Shown: positions 44,045 through 55,094 of the stretch, one piece after another | How positions within the stretch are numbered: the first letter of the stretch is position 1 | Layout of the letters: each line of letters begins with the position of its first letter | From: Podaxis mareebaensis | Lineage: Eukaryota > Basidiomycota > Agaricomycetes > Agaricales > Agaricaceae | NCBI GenBank assembly: GCA_018524725.1 | Contig: JAEUWP010000335.1 | Coordinates: forward strand, 310,001 to 374,000 | DNA: 64,000 nucleotides | Direction: 5' to 3' | Notes under the pieces: generated by a model | Databases searched by the model: none | What the model was told of the DNA's origin: nothing | What the model saw: the letters and a program-made list of their open reading frames with translations, nothing else | Program-made: the position numbers and the translations under genes

Positions 44045-45643
44045 GAACAGACCAACTGGCGTCCAAGTTGCAATGGATGATCCTGTGGTCGACTGGAGTT
44101 TCTTAGGCGCGAAACAAGGACAATAGGGTGAAGAACATACATGTCCCACAGGTGTAAAATAGCCAGGTCACAGCAAGAAGTATCGCATATGCGTCTCGTC
44201 CCGTGAAGATGCAGATGTCTGGGCTTGTGTTTGCTGAATACTGGCGTCTATGCAACTCCGTCTCTCTTCCCTTTTTTCCCGTGCTGTCGACCCAGGATCT
44301 CACGTGCCCTGCCCGGTTCGCACGTGACTCGTGATATCGTGATCTCTCATGGTCAATTCAAGCTTGGAATCTGGATGCCGTTGAAGTACATAAATCCAGA
44401 GGACTGGACCGGACAGAGTGAACCAAAAGTCGTAAGAACGTACCATATCCCCAATCGTTTTGAATTGGCTGGCGCGAATTTTATCTCCTTTCACTTGGTT
44501 GAAGACACCTCGATGAACACATCTATAGAGGCACGTCCGGCGACACAGGGTAAACACTCCTAAAGCTCCCAACTTGCTCCCTCTTATGTCGTAACCGAGA
44601 CAGACACGGTTACGTCCATCTTCCTCTTCGTACCCCAGACATAAGAATTGCATCATAGATTATGAACTACCGGGGACGAGTGATGGACGAATGACATTCC
44701 CAGACAAACTTCGACCAGGCTGGGGGTTCACTGGCTTCACCCGACGATTGTGTCAAAGCTTGCTTTGCAAGATATTGGATGCAATATTGTGTAAGCATGG
44801 TAACGTCCTTTGTGTTCCGTCGATGACACCGGAGTCGTCATCGGATATCGCCCCGACCAACGCCGCAGAGCACTGTTGCGTCCTCTCATCTGTATCGCTC
44901 TAAATTTCCGTTAACTGTAATTTCGGCCCCATGCAAGTCGCGCAAAGGGGACACAAATCCGGATACCACTACTGCACAGCCATAGTCACCGGATGTCCGT
45001 GAATTCTGCACTTGGAAACGTAGAAGAAACGACGGAGCTGAACTATTATCGCAAAAAAGGTGGAAACGCATCTCTTGTGACTACGACAACCACAAGGGGC
45101 CTAAAAGATCATTTCTGGCTGCTCAGCACACTGGAAGACTAGCACAACAATCAGTGGTTGGAAAGGGTGTATTGTTAGTTTCCTTGCCACGTGAGAATGC
45201 ACGATTCCGTTCCTGGCGGCGTGATGGGTGTTCCTCTCAAGGCAAGTCATTCAAATCGATCACCAGCCCACACAACCCGCGTTCACCGCTTTCGACGATC
45301 TCGAGAAAGCAGTGCCACATTACTTCGCCTAGCTATTTTCCCCAATGATGCTGGCATGCTATTGGTTCTTCCGATTCCTCGTTTCTATTCCATCGCCCAT
45401 TTCATACTGGGATCTGACATCTACGTCCTCTGGGATGTTGATCGTATGAAATCTATGATTTCGCTCGCTTGTTTCAAGGCGACAGAAGTGGCTATCCGAA
45501 ACGTTATCAAAGCCATTATGCCGACCTCCGTTCCGTCAGAGGCTTCTCCACTCGTCAACTGGATTGGTTTACTTCCTTCCCATTTGGTATATAAGAATAT
45601 ACCATGTCTGCGTTAGAGACTCGTAGCAGTCCTCCGAATCTCC
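44045..45643. other. Longest gene-poor stretch, about 1.6 kb, no gene supported
   Basis: Several reading frames of 60-140 codons exist on both strands, but none shows a family motif or credible splice partners. Two E-box cores (44301-44306 and 44321-44328) lie about 260-280 bp upstream of the PPR start. No transposon ends, target duplications or tandem repeats were seen. A small species-specific gene cannot be excluded. Confidence 0.5.
44301..44328. promoter_or_regulatory. Paired CACGTG E-boxes
   Basis: Two cacgtg cores occur 20 bp apart: tcacgtgc and gcacgtgac. The second matches GTCACGTG on the minus strand, the PPR gene strand, except for its last base. Their role is inferred from motif and position. 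Confidence 0.35.
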
Positions 45644-47452
45644 ATGGTCACATCTCACCTTGCGATCCTTGAAGCAAGCTCTTCAAGGTATTCTCAACTT
45701 CCTGTCTTCCAGACTCCAGTCGTAGATCAGGAGACTGGAACGATCGACTCATGGGTCTTAATATCATATCGTCAATTCTGGCACGACGTTGAAAGGTTTG
45801 CCAGGTTCTGGCAATCCAAACTCCTTGGCGATGGCGTTCCTTTGCACTCTGTGGTTGGCGTCTGGTACGGTTATTTTATTTGGGTATCGAGTGTTTGTCC
45901 CTCATAGACTATGTAGGATCGGAGGATTCACATACACGGATGTCTTGCATATTTACGGCCTCTCTAGGGCTGGATATATTCCACAACTATTCAGCCTTCG
46001 CCTCCCTAGCCCTGCGGTCATATATGAGCTGCTTGCAAGAGCCAACGCGAAAGCTCTTGTCTATGAATCCGCCTTTGCAGCCACCTGTGCAGATTGCCCG
46101 GTCCCCGTTCACCTAGCCGTCGGCTCCGACTCCGTTCCGGAGTCTTCGACCCCCCTGCCACCCCTTCCCCCCGTCAATGAACACGATGTAGCCTTCATCT
46201 TCCATACCAGTGGTTCGACTTCAGGAAGCCCAAAACTTGTGCCTTGCAACTACCGGTGGATAACTGCCGCCATTAACAAATCCCACCAAATCGGCGTGCC
46301 CAAGAACAAAAATCGCCAAGATGTTACCGTATGGATGGGTAGCATGTGCCATATTGGCCAAAGCTTCAGTATGTCAGCGCTATTGTGTCTAATATGTATC
46401 ATCTAACTGGATCCTAGTGCTTTTGGGCAGTTTACAACATGGATCTTGCACAGTCCAACCTACTGTTATCTCCTTCTCGTCTGAAGAGTTGATGGACATG
46501 ATCTGTCGATGTGGTCTCAATCGCTTGAACCAGTTTGCTGCCTTCCTAGCGAACCACCTCCGTAGGTCCCGGGGTGACAAGGACCTTCTCTCTGAACTCG
46601 TTGGACTTGATGAGGTCCTCTATAGTGGTCTTCCTTTACCCCGCGACGAGGAAGAATGGGCCTACAAGAACGGAATCAAACTAAGGGTAGGTGGCTTTCC
46701 TCGCTTATCAGTGATTTACATCTGATAGGAACTCGACAACAGAATACGTTCGGTAGCACGGAGTGCGGTGCCATGCTCCTTTCCATTGGAGGCAAAGGAC
46801 GAGACGCACCTCTTCTGAGGCCATTGACTGATACGGCATACGAATTCCGACCCATCGCTCAATCGACAAGCGATGTCAGCCACCATTCAACTACACAGCT
46901 TCTAGAACTTGTCATTTTGAAATCTTCTGGTGACTGTCCCGACCCCTCTCTGCGCCACGCTGATGGCGACTTCCATACTGGGGATCTCTTCCAAGAAGTT
47001 GCCCCTGGCTCATATGTGTTCCGGGGTCGGGATGATGACTGGATCAAATCCGAAAATAGCTTGCGATGCGACACTAAGTAAGTATACTGGTTGTGCAATG
47101 ATGTTGATATACTAACAGAGTGCCCAGAGCGATTGAGGACAATGCTCGTGCAACATGCAGTGCACTAATCAAAGAATGTATCGTTGTCGGCACTGGACGG
47201 CCATCACCCGTGATGTTCATCGAACCTGCGGTTGAGATGGATCATGATAAACTGAAGAAGGAAATCATTCGCAAAACTCGGCAGTTCCACTCGCGAAGAT
47301 ATCTTCACGAGCGTATCACTTCGCCCAACATGATTGTAGTGGTGCCGCCTCAGACCCTACCGAGAACCGCCACAAAAGGGAACATTCGCAGGAAAGCCGT
47401 CGAGGAAGCCTTCAAGACCCAAATTGATCAGATATTCGGCGTGGTCGCCTAA
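45644..47452 (+). CDS. Stand-alone adenylate-forming (AMP-binding) ligase
   Basis: Activates a carboxylic acid as its AMP ester. Core motifs in order: A3 P-loop HTSGSTSGSPKLVPCNY, the A5 region NTFGSTECGAM, A7 DGDFHTGDLF, A8 FRGRDDDWIKSENSL, and the A10 lysine in PRTATKGNIRRKAVEEAF. The N-terminal subdomain is present (HLAILEASSSRYSQLPVF, ISYRQFWHDVERFARFWQSK, IGGFTYTDVLHIYGLSRAGY). Five or six exons; the first intron joins GVW to IGGFTY. There is no carrier domain, thioesterase or reductase after A10; the frame ends IDQIFGVVA. It is therefore a single-domain enzyme like those beside basidiomycete NRPS-like genes. No partner synthetase lies in the window. Substrate is not predictable by eye. 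Confidence 0.88.
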
Positions 47453-47962
47453 ATTACGTACTTTTCCTCCCCTTCTAATTATATATGCTAGATCTATCTC
47501 ACGTTTATTTATTAATCCTTTCGTATGTTCGCCCTAATACCTTTGTTTCATTGTATACCGCACCTGTAGCTCTAGGCTTGTCGCAAGCATTTTGGACACC
47601 TATGTAACTTCGACTTTCTCGTACAATCACGGCATCTTTGTCCTTGCCGTGTTTTGATACCATGTCTATATAATTTCAGCACATCCTTCTTTGTCGTAGC
47701 GAGAACAAATATATTCATGTCGTACAAGAATCAAATGTAACTCGGCGCAGAGTACACCATGTTTTACTTCTCGAGAAATGGTTGCCGTAGCATTCTAAGG
47801 CTTCCGTCAGCCTCGTGTGCAGCTCTGTGGTACTCTTGTAATGGAGGTTCAGGAAAACCGCAGTTAAAAATCATCACCTGATGTGTACATATACCCTGGT
47901 GAGACATCGGTCCATCAGGCGTCATGCTTCATCAGTCGGTTGTTTAACATATTAATGCTCGT
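47453..47962. other. Intergenic, convergent 3' ends
   Basis: About 510 bp between two converging stop codons. AT-rich, with no supported frame; presumably both 3' UTRs and polyadenylation sites. Confidence 0.6.
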
Positions 47963-49062
47963 CTACGGAACAAGTATATCATCTTGGGTGATGTGGAGAT
48001 AGAACTGTGTGGTTTTGGAGTTACCAGGGGTACGCACAGTCCCCGATAGGCAAGTCGGTGTGCTTGTGAATTTGGAGCTCGTACTTCTGCTCTCCGTGTT
48101 TTCTCCATCGCCGGCGAACGGGTAGGACGTAGTGAGAGTAATGTGATGCGAAATTGGTAACAGATGTTGACCGGGCTTGTCTCCATGAGAGCGTGTTGCA
48201 GATGTGGATGGATCAAAACGTTGACGGGTTTGTGACGTCGAGGATGGGCTGAGATCCCAGCTCGAGAGCAGGACGAGAGGCCCATGAGACTGTGCGAAAG
48301 ATCGAATCGATGTAAGTACGTGGTTTAGAGGGTTTTGAGATCGTGTAAAGGCACGACCGGAATTTCCAGAACGGAATTGCTCAAGAATGTACCGATCGGG
48401 CCAATAGAAAGCGGTGATTGAGTCAACGGCGAGAATACCAAGATCTGCTTCCGGTAGATTGGTAGCAAGATACATCGGTAAGTGTTGGATTGTGGCAGCA
48501 AGCTGGTGTGAACTGGTGGGCCGGAAGACGTGCAGAAGATCCAAGCTCTTGGTAGTGATAGCCTCGACAGCGGATGGATCCAGGGGCAGAAGGCGCTTAA
48601 CACGCGAGCGCAGAAGTTGAGCAAATCTTTGGACATCAAAATTGCGATCGCTATCGAAAAGAACGGCGGCTTTTCCCCAGCCGTCGAGTTTGACCGAAGA
48701 ATATGAGGAGGGGAGGAGGCAGTTGATGAACATGTAGTACAAGAAGTGGGTTCTTCCGGAGGCGGGTGGACCTTGTAGCTCTATCACGTCACCGCGTTTG
48801 CAGGCAGCTGTAGGACGTATTTGATCCAAGTGGAGGTCCAGGGCAGGGACGAGAGTAGATCCCAAAGGGTATGCTGGGGTCCATCAGCAGGTGTTTTTAA
48901 ATCAACAGCCGAGAAGCTTACTGTCATGGAAGACAGAAACTAGAAGCTGCAAAGGAGATCAGAACAGAGGTATGCAGAAGAGACAGAAGAGAAATAGAGG
49001 ACCTCTGAGAGGGTATGTGGCTGGGCGTCACGCAGAAGAGAGGTGGCAGAGGAGATGGACAT
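47963..49062 (-). CDS. XRCC2-like RAD51 paralogue
   Basis: A homologous-recombination mediator acting in the nucleus. Two small 5' exons from 49062 (MSISSATSLLRDAQPHTLSE, LLVSVFHDT) splice to YPLGSTLVPALDLHLDQIRP. The RecA-type core follows: Walker A GDVIELQGPPASGRTHFLYY, AAVLFDSDRNFDVQRFAQLL, LLHVFRPTSSHQLAATIQHL, and Walker B LGILAVDSITAFYWPDRY. The phrase DS.SAFYW.DR is characteristic of XRCC2. The Walker A lysine is replaced by arginine (GPPASGRT). After LVLLSSWDL the region is Ser/Thr-rich and ends FYLHITQDDILVP. Length is about 330 residues, as in the family. The 5' exon joins are inferred. Confidence 0.85.
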
Positions 49063-49217
49063 GATGGGCAAATGAATGAATGATGGTACTCAAAGCGGCA
49101 ACTGCATGGCAACGGATGTAATGATGACTGAAATCCTCTGCTGCCTTCTCTCCCCAATCCCACTCTTCATTCCGAATATTCATTCTCTCTTTCTTCACAC
49201 TCATCACGCCCCTTTAA

Positions 49218-51692
49218 ATGACTACCGTCTCCCCAAAGCCTTCTACCACCCGAAGGCCACCTTCGGCTCCGCCGACCCCAACCTCCTCCATTGCTAGAGG
49301 CGCAACTGCACGCTCGGCTGTCTCGCCTCGTGTCACCTCTTCCCTCAACTCGGCTGCAAGCCGACGGACCGCCACAAAAACACCCCCATCCCATCCTCCA
49401 TTGAGTGAAGATGCTCGCGAGGCTCTCGTGGCTTCTCTGAAGCAAGAAACAGATCAGAAGGAGCAGGTGATTCATTAGCCTGCGCATATTAACCCGTTTC
49501 CCACCTAATCATACGCTTCCAGCTTCTCGTTCAACTGCAGAACAGGGATCAGACTATAACCTCTCTGACAAGCGAGGTCGAAACCTTGACTTCTACTTTG
49601 CACACTACAGAAACACGGCTTAATGAACTGTATTCTGAACAAGCCCGGTCAGAGGCTGAGTTGGCACAACGCATTGACATTGCGGAGAAGCTCCGGGCAC
49701 AGGTTCGCGAACTTGAGAAGGAGAAGAGGGACCTTCAGAGGAGGTATAATGAACAGGTGCGTCTATTGCCTACATTCTAGCCAGCTTCTCCCTTACACTT
49801 TCCGACAGACTACCACTTTCGAGGCTGAACGCCAGGCCTTTTACGATAATGAGCAACACCTCAAGTCACGAATTCAATCTCTATCCGAGGCCCTCAAACG
49901 AGCGGAGGAGGCTGCTAAAGAGGTTCCCAGCCCTGAACCAGAATATGATGTGGTCGAGGAACAGCCAGCACAACCAAAGGCCACACCCAAACCTCCAGTG
50001 GTCAAGCAGGATGTTAACGACCCTGAAAATGAGCCCGCTGAAATGACTGCTCTCAAACTCGAACTCTCGACGCTCTCGACGTCCTATTCGTCCCTCCAGA
50101 GCACACTCCTACTTCTCCAATCTCAGCTCATGGACCTTAAGAGGGTCAACAACGAACTTCAGGAGGAGAACGAGAGCTATATGATCTTATTACGCGAAAA
50201 GACCCTGAACGGCCAGTTCGACCTCATGCGGCAGGTGGGGACAAGTGATGCAACAAGCGAAGACGAGGACAACGAGAGCGACGACAATGTCGAGCAGCAT
50301 ACCGATGTCGGAAGTTTGCACAGCATCGGACGTAGCACTCTCGACCGAGTCGATGAAGAAGTCGAAGATGCAGAGGCCCACATTGATGGTGGCGCCAGCG
50401 CAGAAGACAACCAGGAGAAGCCCCGCTTCTCACGGCACCCTAGTCGACAAGGGCGTAAACGCACTAACTCGACACATGAAACGCGGGGCGAATCTCTTGC
50501 TGATCTTCCTATCACCGGACCAGGCCTTGATCTCGCCGCAGAGCTCGGGCGGGCAGAAAACAAGGATGTACTTGAGGGCACTGCCAATCTTGACGACCAA
50601 GGCATCTACAACGGCAAGCCGAGACGAAACAAGAAAGGTTCGGAAGGTCGTAAGGTGTCTGGTTCGACCGACAATGGCCATCTCGACCCCACCATCTCCG
50701 CGGAAATGGAGACTATGCGTTCCGAAATCAAATCCCTCAAAGATGCAAACAAGGCATTATCTCTCTACGCTTCCAAGATTATTGACAGAATCATCGCCCA
50801 GGAGGGATTCGAGCACGTGTTGGCCGTGGATTATGATCATAAGGACAAGGCGCCGCAAACACCGTCAACGTCTAGCTTCCAGGCTTCGGGGACCAAGCAG
50901 TCTCCCGCACCTCCCCCTAAACCACGCCCACAGTCGCTCTTCGTCGGAAAACCTCCGCCTGTGACTCCTACTCCTACTTTAGACTCTCGGACAAACCCAC
51001 CTAATCCTGCCCCGTTATCTCGACCGGCCGCTCCTAATCCTAAGGCGAATCGCCGATCTTTATCGTTCGACTGGAAGAGCTTCTCGATCTTTAACAATAA
51101 TGTAGAGAAGAAACCGGACTCTAATCTCCGGCCATTGACTTTGAAGCCCGGCATCACAACTCTATCCAACGCTCGTAAATTGGATACAGAGGAGGACGAG
51201 GAAGACCGCAAAGAACGGGAACGTCTTAATGCAACCATGAAATTAATGGGGATCCAACCTACACCTCAATCCCCCAACCCAGCTCTTCCACCGTCCCTAG
51301 GGCCTATTGAAAGGTCTCAATCGGACACTCCTACCACCGCAACCAATAATCGCCGATTCACATTTTTCGGTTTTGGAAGTAAGAACGCAGATACCAACTC
51401 TGATGGTGCATCTGTTCATTCTACACCCGCGACGACTCAGACCACGAACGGCAACGGAACTCCTGGGTTTACCGAATCGCCAAGTTTAACACAGGAAGCG
51501 TTGGAGCGCGCTGAAGCTGAGAATTCCTTGGCGGCTTTGGATGCTCACGAGCGCAGTTTGAGCATTGAGTTGGCTAAGGGAGGAAGTGGCGGCTTCACGG
51601 AGATTGCGCCCAGACCGGGTCGGAGGAGTAAAAGGAGCGTTGGCAGTGGGAGTACCGTATGGAGTGCTGGAATGAGTGCTGGAGATGAATGA
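49218..51692 (+). CDS. Long coiled-coil protein (fungal M-protein-repeat type)
   Basis: Three exons: a Ser/Thr/Pro/Arg-rich basic head (TTVSPKPSTTRRPPSAPPTP), then heptad-rich coils (SLTSEVETLTSTLHTTETRL, AEKLRAQVRELEKEKRDLQR, FEAERQAFYDNEQHLKSRIQ, LSEALKRAEEAAKEVPSPEP and MTALKLELSTLSTSYSSLQS). An acidic region and a conserved-looking block TMRSEIKSLKDANKALSLYA, KIIDRIIAQEGFEHVLAVDY come next. The C-terminal 300 residues are Pro/Ser-rich with a basic patch (ANRRSLSFDWKSF). Similar proteins occur in many filamentous fungi under the loose label M protein repeat. No enzymatic domain is visible. A cytoskeletal or scaffold role is a guess. Divergent from the XRCC2-like gene with about 155 bp between starts. 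Confidence 0.85.
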
Positions 51693-51968
51693 ATGTGGCC
51701 ACCCACCCTCGGTGCCCAGGATACCCCGTGATCTGTTGCAACTTTGATAAGTTTTCTGGATCGCTTTTAGATGTGCGAGACTATCCTCGTAGAGTAATGA
51801 TTTGATCGGTTACGTGCTCATGAATATGGATGATGGAGCTTTGCGGTTTTTCTTTGCTTCTTTTTTTGGCCCTCTATATACCTCTTATATGTACAACGCG
51901 ATGGTCATAATGTATGTACATTCATCTGGATGAATCTATTTCCGCTCATAAATGCGGGACAGACGATT

Positions 51969-52885
51969 TTAGTTGGGTGTTTGGTGCTTGACCAAGGTAT
52001 TTTGCGCATGAATGCGTATCGTCTGGAAAGGGTTTTTTGTAAACTCTGGGTTAGATCGTATGAGCGGTTGCCTGAACTGTTCCATTTGCCTGAACCAGAT
52101 ACACAAGTGAATCAGATCTGTCGGCAGTCCGAGAGTCAAGGAAACCCCACGTACAGAACACGTTTGCGCTGGTTTTTAGATAGCGGCACGCTCTTGCCCT
52201 CCCCAATCTTTGCCATCTTCTGTTGTGCTTTTGGTTTTACCTGTTGTTCTTGATCTGTCTCCATGGAATTAGAACCTCGCTTCTGCTTTTCTGTCTTTTC
52301 TCCGTTCGGCCCGGCTTCATCTTCACCTCCAATGTTTTCATCGGCGGCAATAGTTGACAAGATAGCCTGAATATCGTTTAGACCACTCCCAGCCAACTGT
52401 TCCTTCGCCTTGCGTTTTTCTCGCCGTGCGTGAGATTTCGAGTATGGGGTTTTAAGGACTCCGAGTTCTATACCATACCGCAAATCATAAAATGTGAACT
52501 CCATTGAGTGATGTGATATAAAAAAGTGAGGACTGACTCTGTAGAAAAGCCTCCCGCTTCAAGGTCTGCTTCTCCTTCTTGGTCAAGGCTGCCGGTGGGG
52601 GTGGTGGTGTGTCTAGAGCGGCCAAGATTTCATTGCCCTATGGCACAAGCCATATATTAGCTTTCGTGAGCAGCATGGGAAGACAAGTACATACGTACAG
52701 AGGCATGTGCAGCAGCGCCAATCTCTACATGCTCAACTGCATTATCCTGAACTGCGAATGACCTTTTGTGGAGTTTGACTGATGGTTCGTGTGCCGCGGT
52801 TCGTGACCGACGTTCTTTTGGCTAATGAGCATTGTCTTTGTAAGTTTTCACTGTGCTGTGAGCGGCAGACGGGATGACTTGCCAT
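51969..52885 (-). CDS. SLX9: Ribosome biogenesis protein SLX9
   Basis: A small nuclear protein needed for 40S maturation and export. Five exons after splicing: M|PKERRSRTAAHEPSVKLHKR, SFAVQDNAVEHVEIGAAAHA, S|GNEILAALDTPPPPPAALTK, KEKQTLKREAFLQ|KLGVLKT, PYSKSHARREKRKAKEQLAG, SGLNDIQAILSTIAADENIG, then IGEGKSVPLSKNQRKRVL|QM, EQFRQPLIRSNPEFTKNPFQ and TIRIHAQNTLVKHQTPN. The PYSKSHARR.KRKAKEQ, LSKNQRKR and F..NPF.TIR.H..NTL blocks define the SLX9 family. The first codon is separated from the rest by an intron that would need a GC donor. Otherwise the start is unclear. Confidence 0.87.
52822..52882 (-). other. Putative GC-AG intron directly after the SLX9 start codon
   Basis: The 61-nt intron begins gcaagt immediately after ATG (52883-52885) and ends cattag before CCA-AAA-GAA-CGT. 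It produces MPKERRSRT, the expected SLX9 beginning. No ATG lies in frame directly upstream of PKERR without splicing. Confidence 0.6.
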
Positions 52886-53122
52886 GATGGGCAAAGGAAA
52901 AGAGTTATCAACTGGTCATTTAAACGACGTGACTCCTAAGTATAGACTATTGAATTGATGAATGATCATCATACGGTAACCTGACCCCAAAACAGCCGCA
53001 AGATCGTTTACATATGTCCACTCTGGACAGAACTTGGGCAACAACCTGACAGGCCCACTCTTGCAGCAGCCATACACAGAATCCGCCGTTAGGTCAACGT
53101 ACAAAATACTTTTACATGTAAT

Positions 53123-54728
53123 TTATGGATCTCGTGCTCCTTCCGCTCCAAGTTGAGCACCTTCAGTGTTAGATTTATCCGAGCCGATAGCTACGAAGCT
53201 CAACAATACCAACGAGGCTCCAACGATAACCTGACCGCGTATTGGTGCATTAAGAACAAAATCGCCCACCACCGCAAAAGGTATCGTGAGACTAATCCCA
53301 ACAGTCACCAGCAGCGGCGTAGTCTTGAGCATCGCGAGGACGTATAGGTAATCGCTCGACACAAGAATTATCACCTACGCATGCGATTATCAAAAGTTCA
53401 TAAGTAGCGGGTACGGAGAGAAGAAAACTTACGTTGGCGATGAGGGCGTACCACTGCGTAGCGGTACCGGGGAGCTCAAATCTCTCCATGCCCATCCAAT
53501 GCAAGGCCACACCAACAGGCCAGCAAGTCAGTGCATTAAAAAGCCCAACGAAACCAAGGAACAGTCGCATGTCTATACGCGACTCGTCCTTAGCTTTGAC
53601 TTTGAGGAAGACGACATAAATAGCATAGAAGAGTGCTGAGATTAGTGCGAGGGCATCGCCAAGGAGGGGTTGAGATGCATGCTTTGGGGTCAAAGGCTTC
53701 TGGAAAGTCGAATTAGTCGAGTCGGACAGGGAGACGAGGACGACGCCAATAAAACTATACGGCCATCAGTATAACCTTGACAGGGATAGAGTCACACGAG
53801 CGGGAATGCACCAAGTAAAGACAGCCACGATCTTGAGCATCGTTAACCTCTCAACCCCAAACATCCACCCAAATCCAAGCGTGAAGAAGCCTTTCAAGTG
53901 CGACATGGGTCAGCTACATCGCCCAAAAGGGACAACAGACCATCACCCACCGCTCGTACTGACCACAATAGTGGAGCTTGCAACGGTCGTATAATTCAGT
54001 GCCGCATTTACAGCCCAATTCGCAATGAACCACAGCCAACAAAATGCGAACGCAATTTCTGTCGTTTGACGTACGCTCAGAGGTTCAGGCGCGTCTTCCA
54101 CCTTCTCTTCAGCAGTTAAAACAAGAGGGGAGGTTGGAGAATTTCTCGGTGCCTCATTATTCGATTCTTCTGGAATTTCCGAAGTAGCCAGAGGTTGATA
54201 CCCCCTCGCTGACCTGTCATGTAGTCGTATGTTAGCGGGGAGCCCGAGTTTGGCAACACGACATTGACTTGCCCACTGGAACCTAAGATATCTCCGGGAT
54301 TGTGATCAGCACTTCTTCTCCGTAACCATTGTACGTATCGGGGTATTAAGTATAGCGCAAAAGGGCAAGTGCTGATGTATGTAACACTGTTGACGATGGG
54401 TTTCATTGGCTGCTTGCGTGCGGTGGGAGACTCACAGAAATGGTTTATCATATCCACTCCTATACAAGATCTGCAACACACATCAGAACTTGGAGTAGAT
54501 CTGTACCGTACTGAGACTCACTTGTGTGACAAATCCTGAAATTGTCCAAAGAAGGACCACGACTAAAAAGAGGGCAATACCAAGCGTGTAGTCCTTGCTG
54601 TCTAGTGGACCCCGTTTATCAGAGACAGGAGACTTCGACCTGGCGCGAGTCCTAGTGGAATCGTGACCCAAGGTATCCATTTCGTAGTTGAAAGCCTGAG
54701 TGTCGGTTGACGTCGTACGGGGCGGCAC
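53123..54728 (-). CDS. DMT-superfamily transporter, SLC35F/Thi74-like (copy A)
   Basis: A ten-span drug/metabolite transporter of the SLC35F5 or yeast YML018C (THI74) type, located in vacuolar or Golgi membranes in relatives. Exons: MPPRTTSTDTQAFNYEMDTL, YTLGIALFLVVVLLWTISGF (span 1), a short exon, VTYISTSTFALYLIPRYVQW-like, a hydrophilic loop (YQPLATSEIPEESNNEAPRN), VRQTTEIAFAFCWLWFIANW, LNYTTVASSTIVVSTSG, FFTLGFGWMFGVERLTMLKI, FIGVVLVSLSDSTNSTFQKP, LLGDALALISALFYAIYVVF, LGFVGLFNALTCWPVGVALH, LYVLAMLKTTPLLVTVGISL and IRGQVIVGASLVLLSFVAIG. No frame breaks were found. It is a tandem duplicate of the next gene. Substrate is unknown. Confidence 0.88.
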
Positions 54729-55094
54729 CAGAACTTTCCAAGGAACAGGACACCTCTCTTGGGGGTTCCCTGTAAGCTGTGTCTAATGCCATTTTGATGG
54801 TGACGCACCCGGGTAAATCATCGCGGCGCAGTTGGCGGCGGCTAGGAACTCAAGCTACCCAAAATGGTGTTGCGAGGTCAAGTTAGCAGCGATCATTCCA
54901 ATATTAGCACACAGCGCCCGTTCAGAGGTCTCCACAAAAACTCTGGAGCTCAGCATGGTTCAGGCTGGCGATTCAATACCGCGACTTGACACTATACAGC
55001 ATACTGAATGCAAATACTTTATGGTAGTTGTACTGAATTTACGCATACAAGTCCCAAGATGTATATGAAGGTCCTCTGCCTTTCGGCTTCCTGA
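54729..55094. other. Spacer between the tandem transporter genes
   Basis: About 370 bp between the copy A start and the copy B stop. It presumably carries the copy A promoter. No frame of interest; I see no copy of the transporter coding sequence left in it. Confidence 0.6.

Noticed and set aside
44149..44149. The far-upstream start of the PPR frame
   Set aside because: The added 35 residues look unlike a targeting signal, while the ATG at 44044 begins a good mitochondrial presequence.
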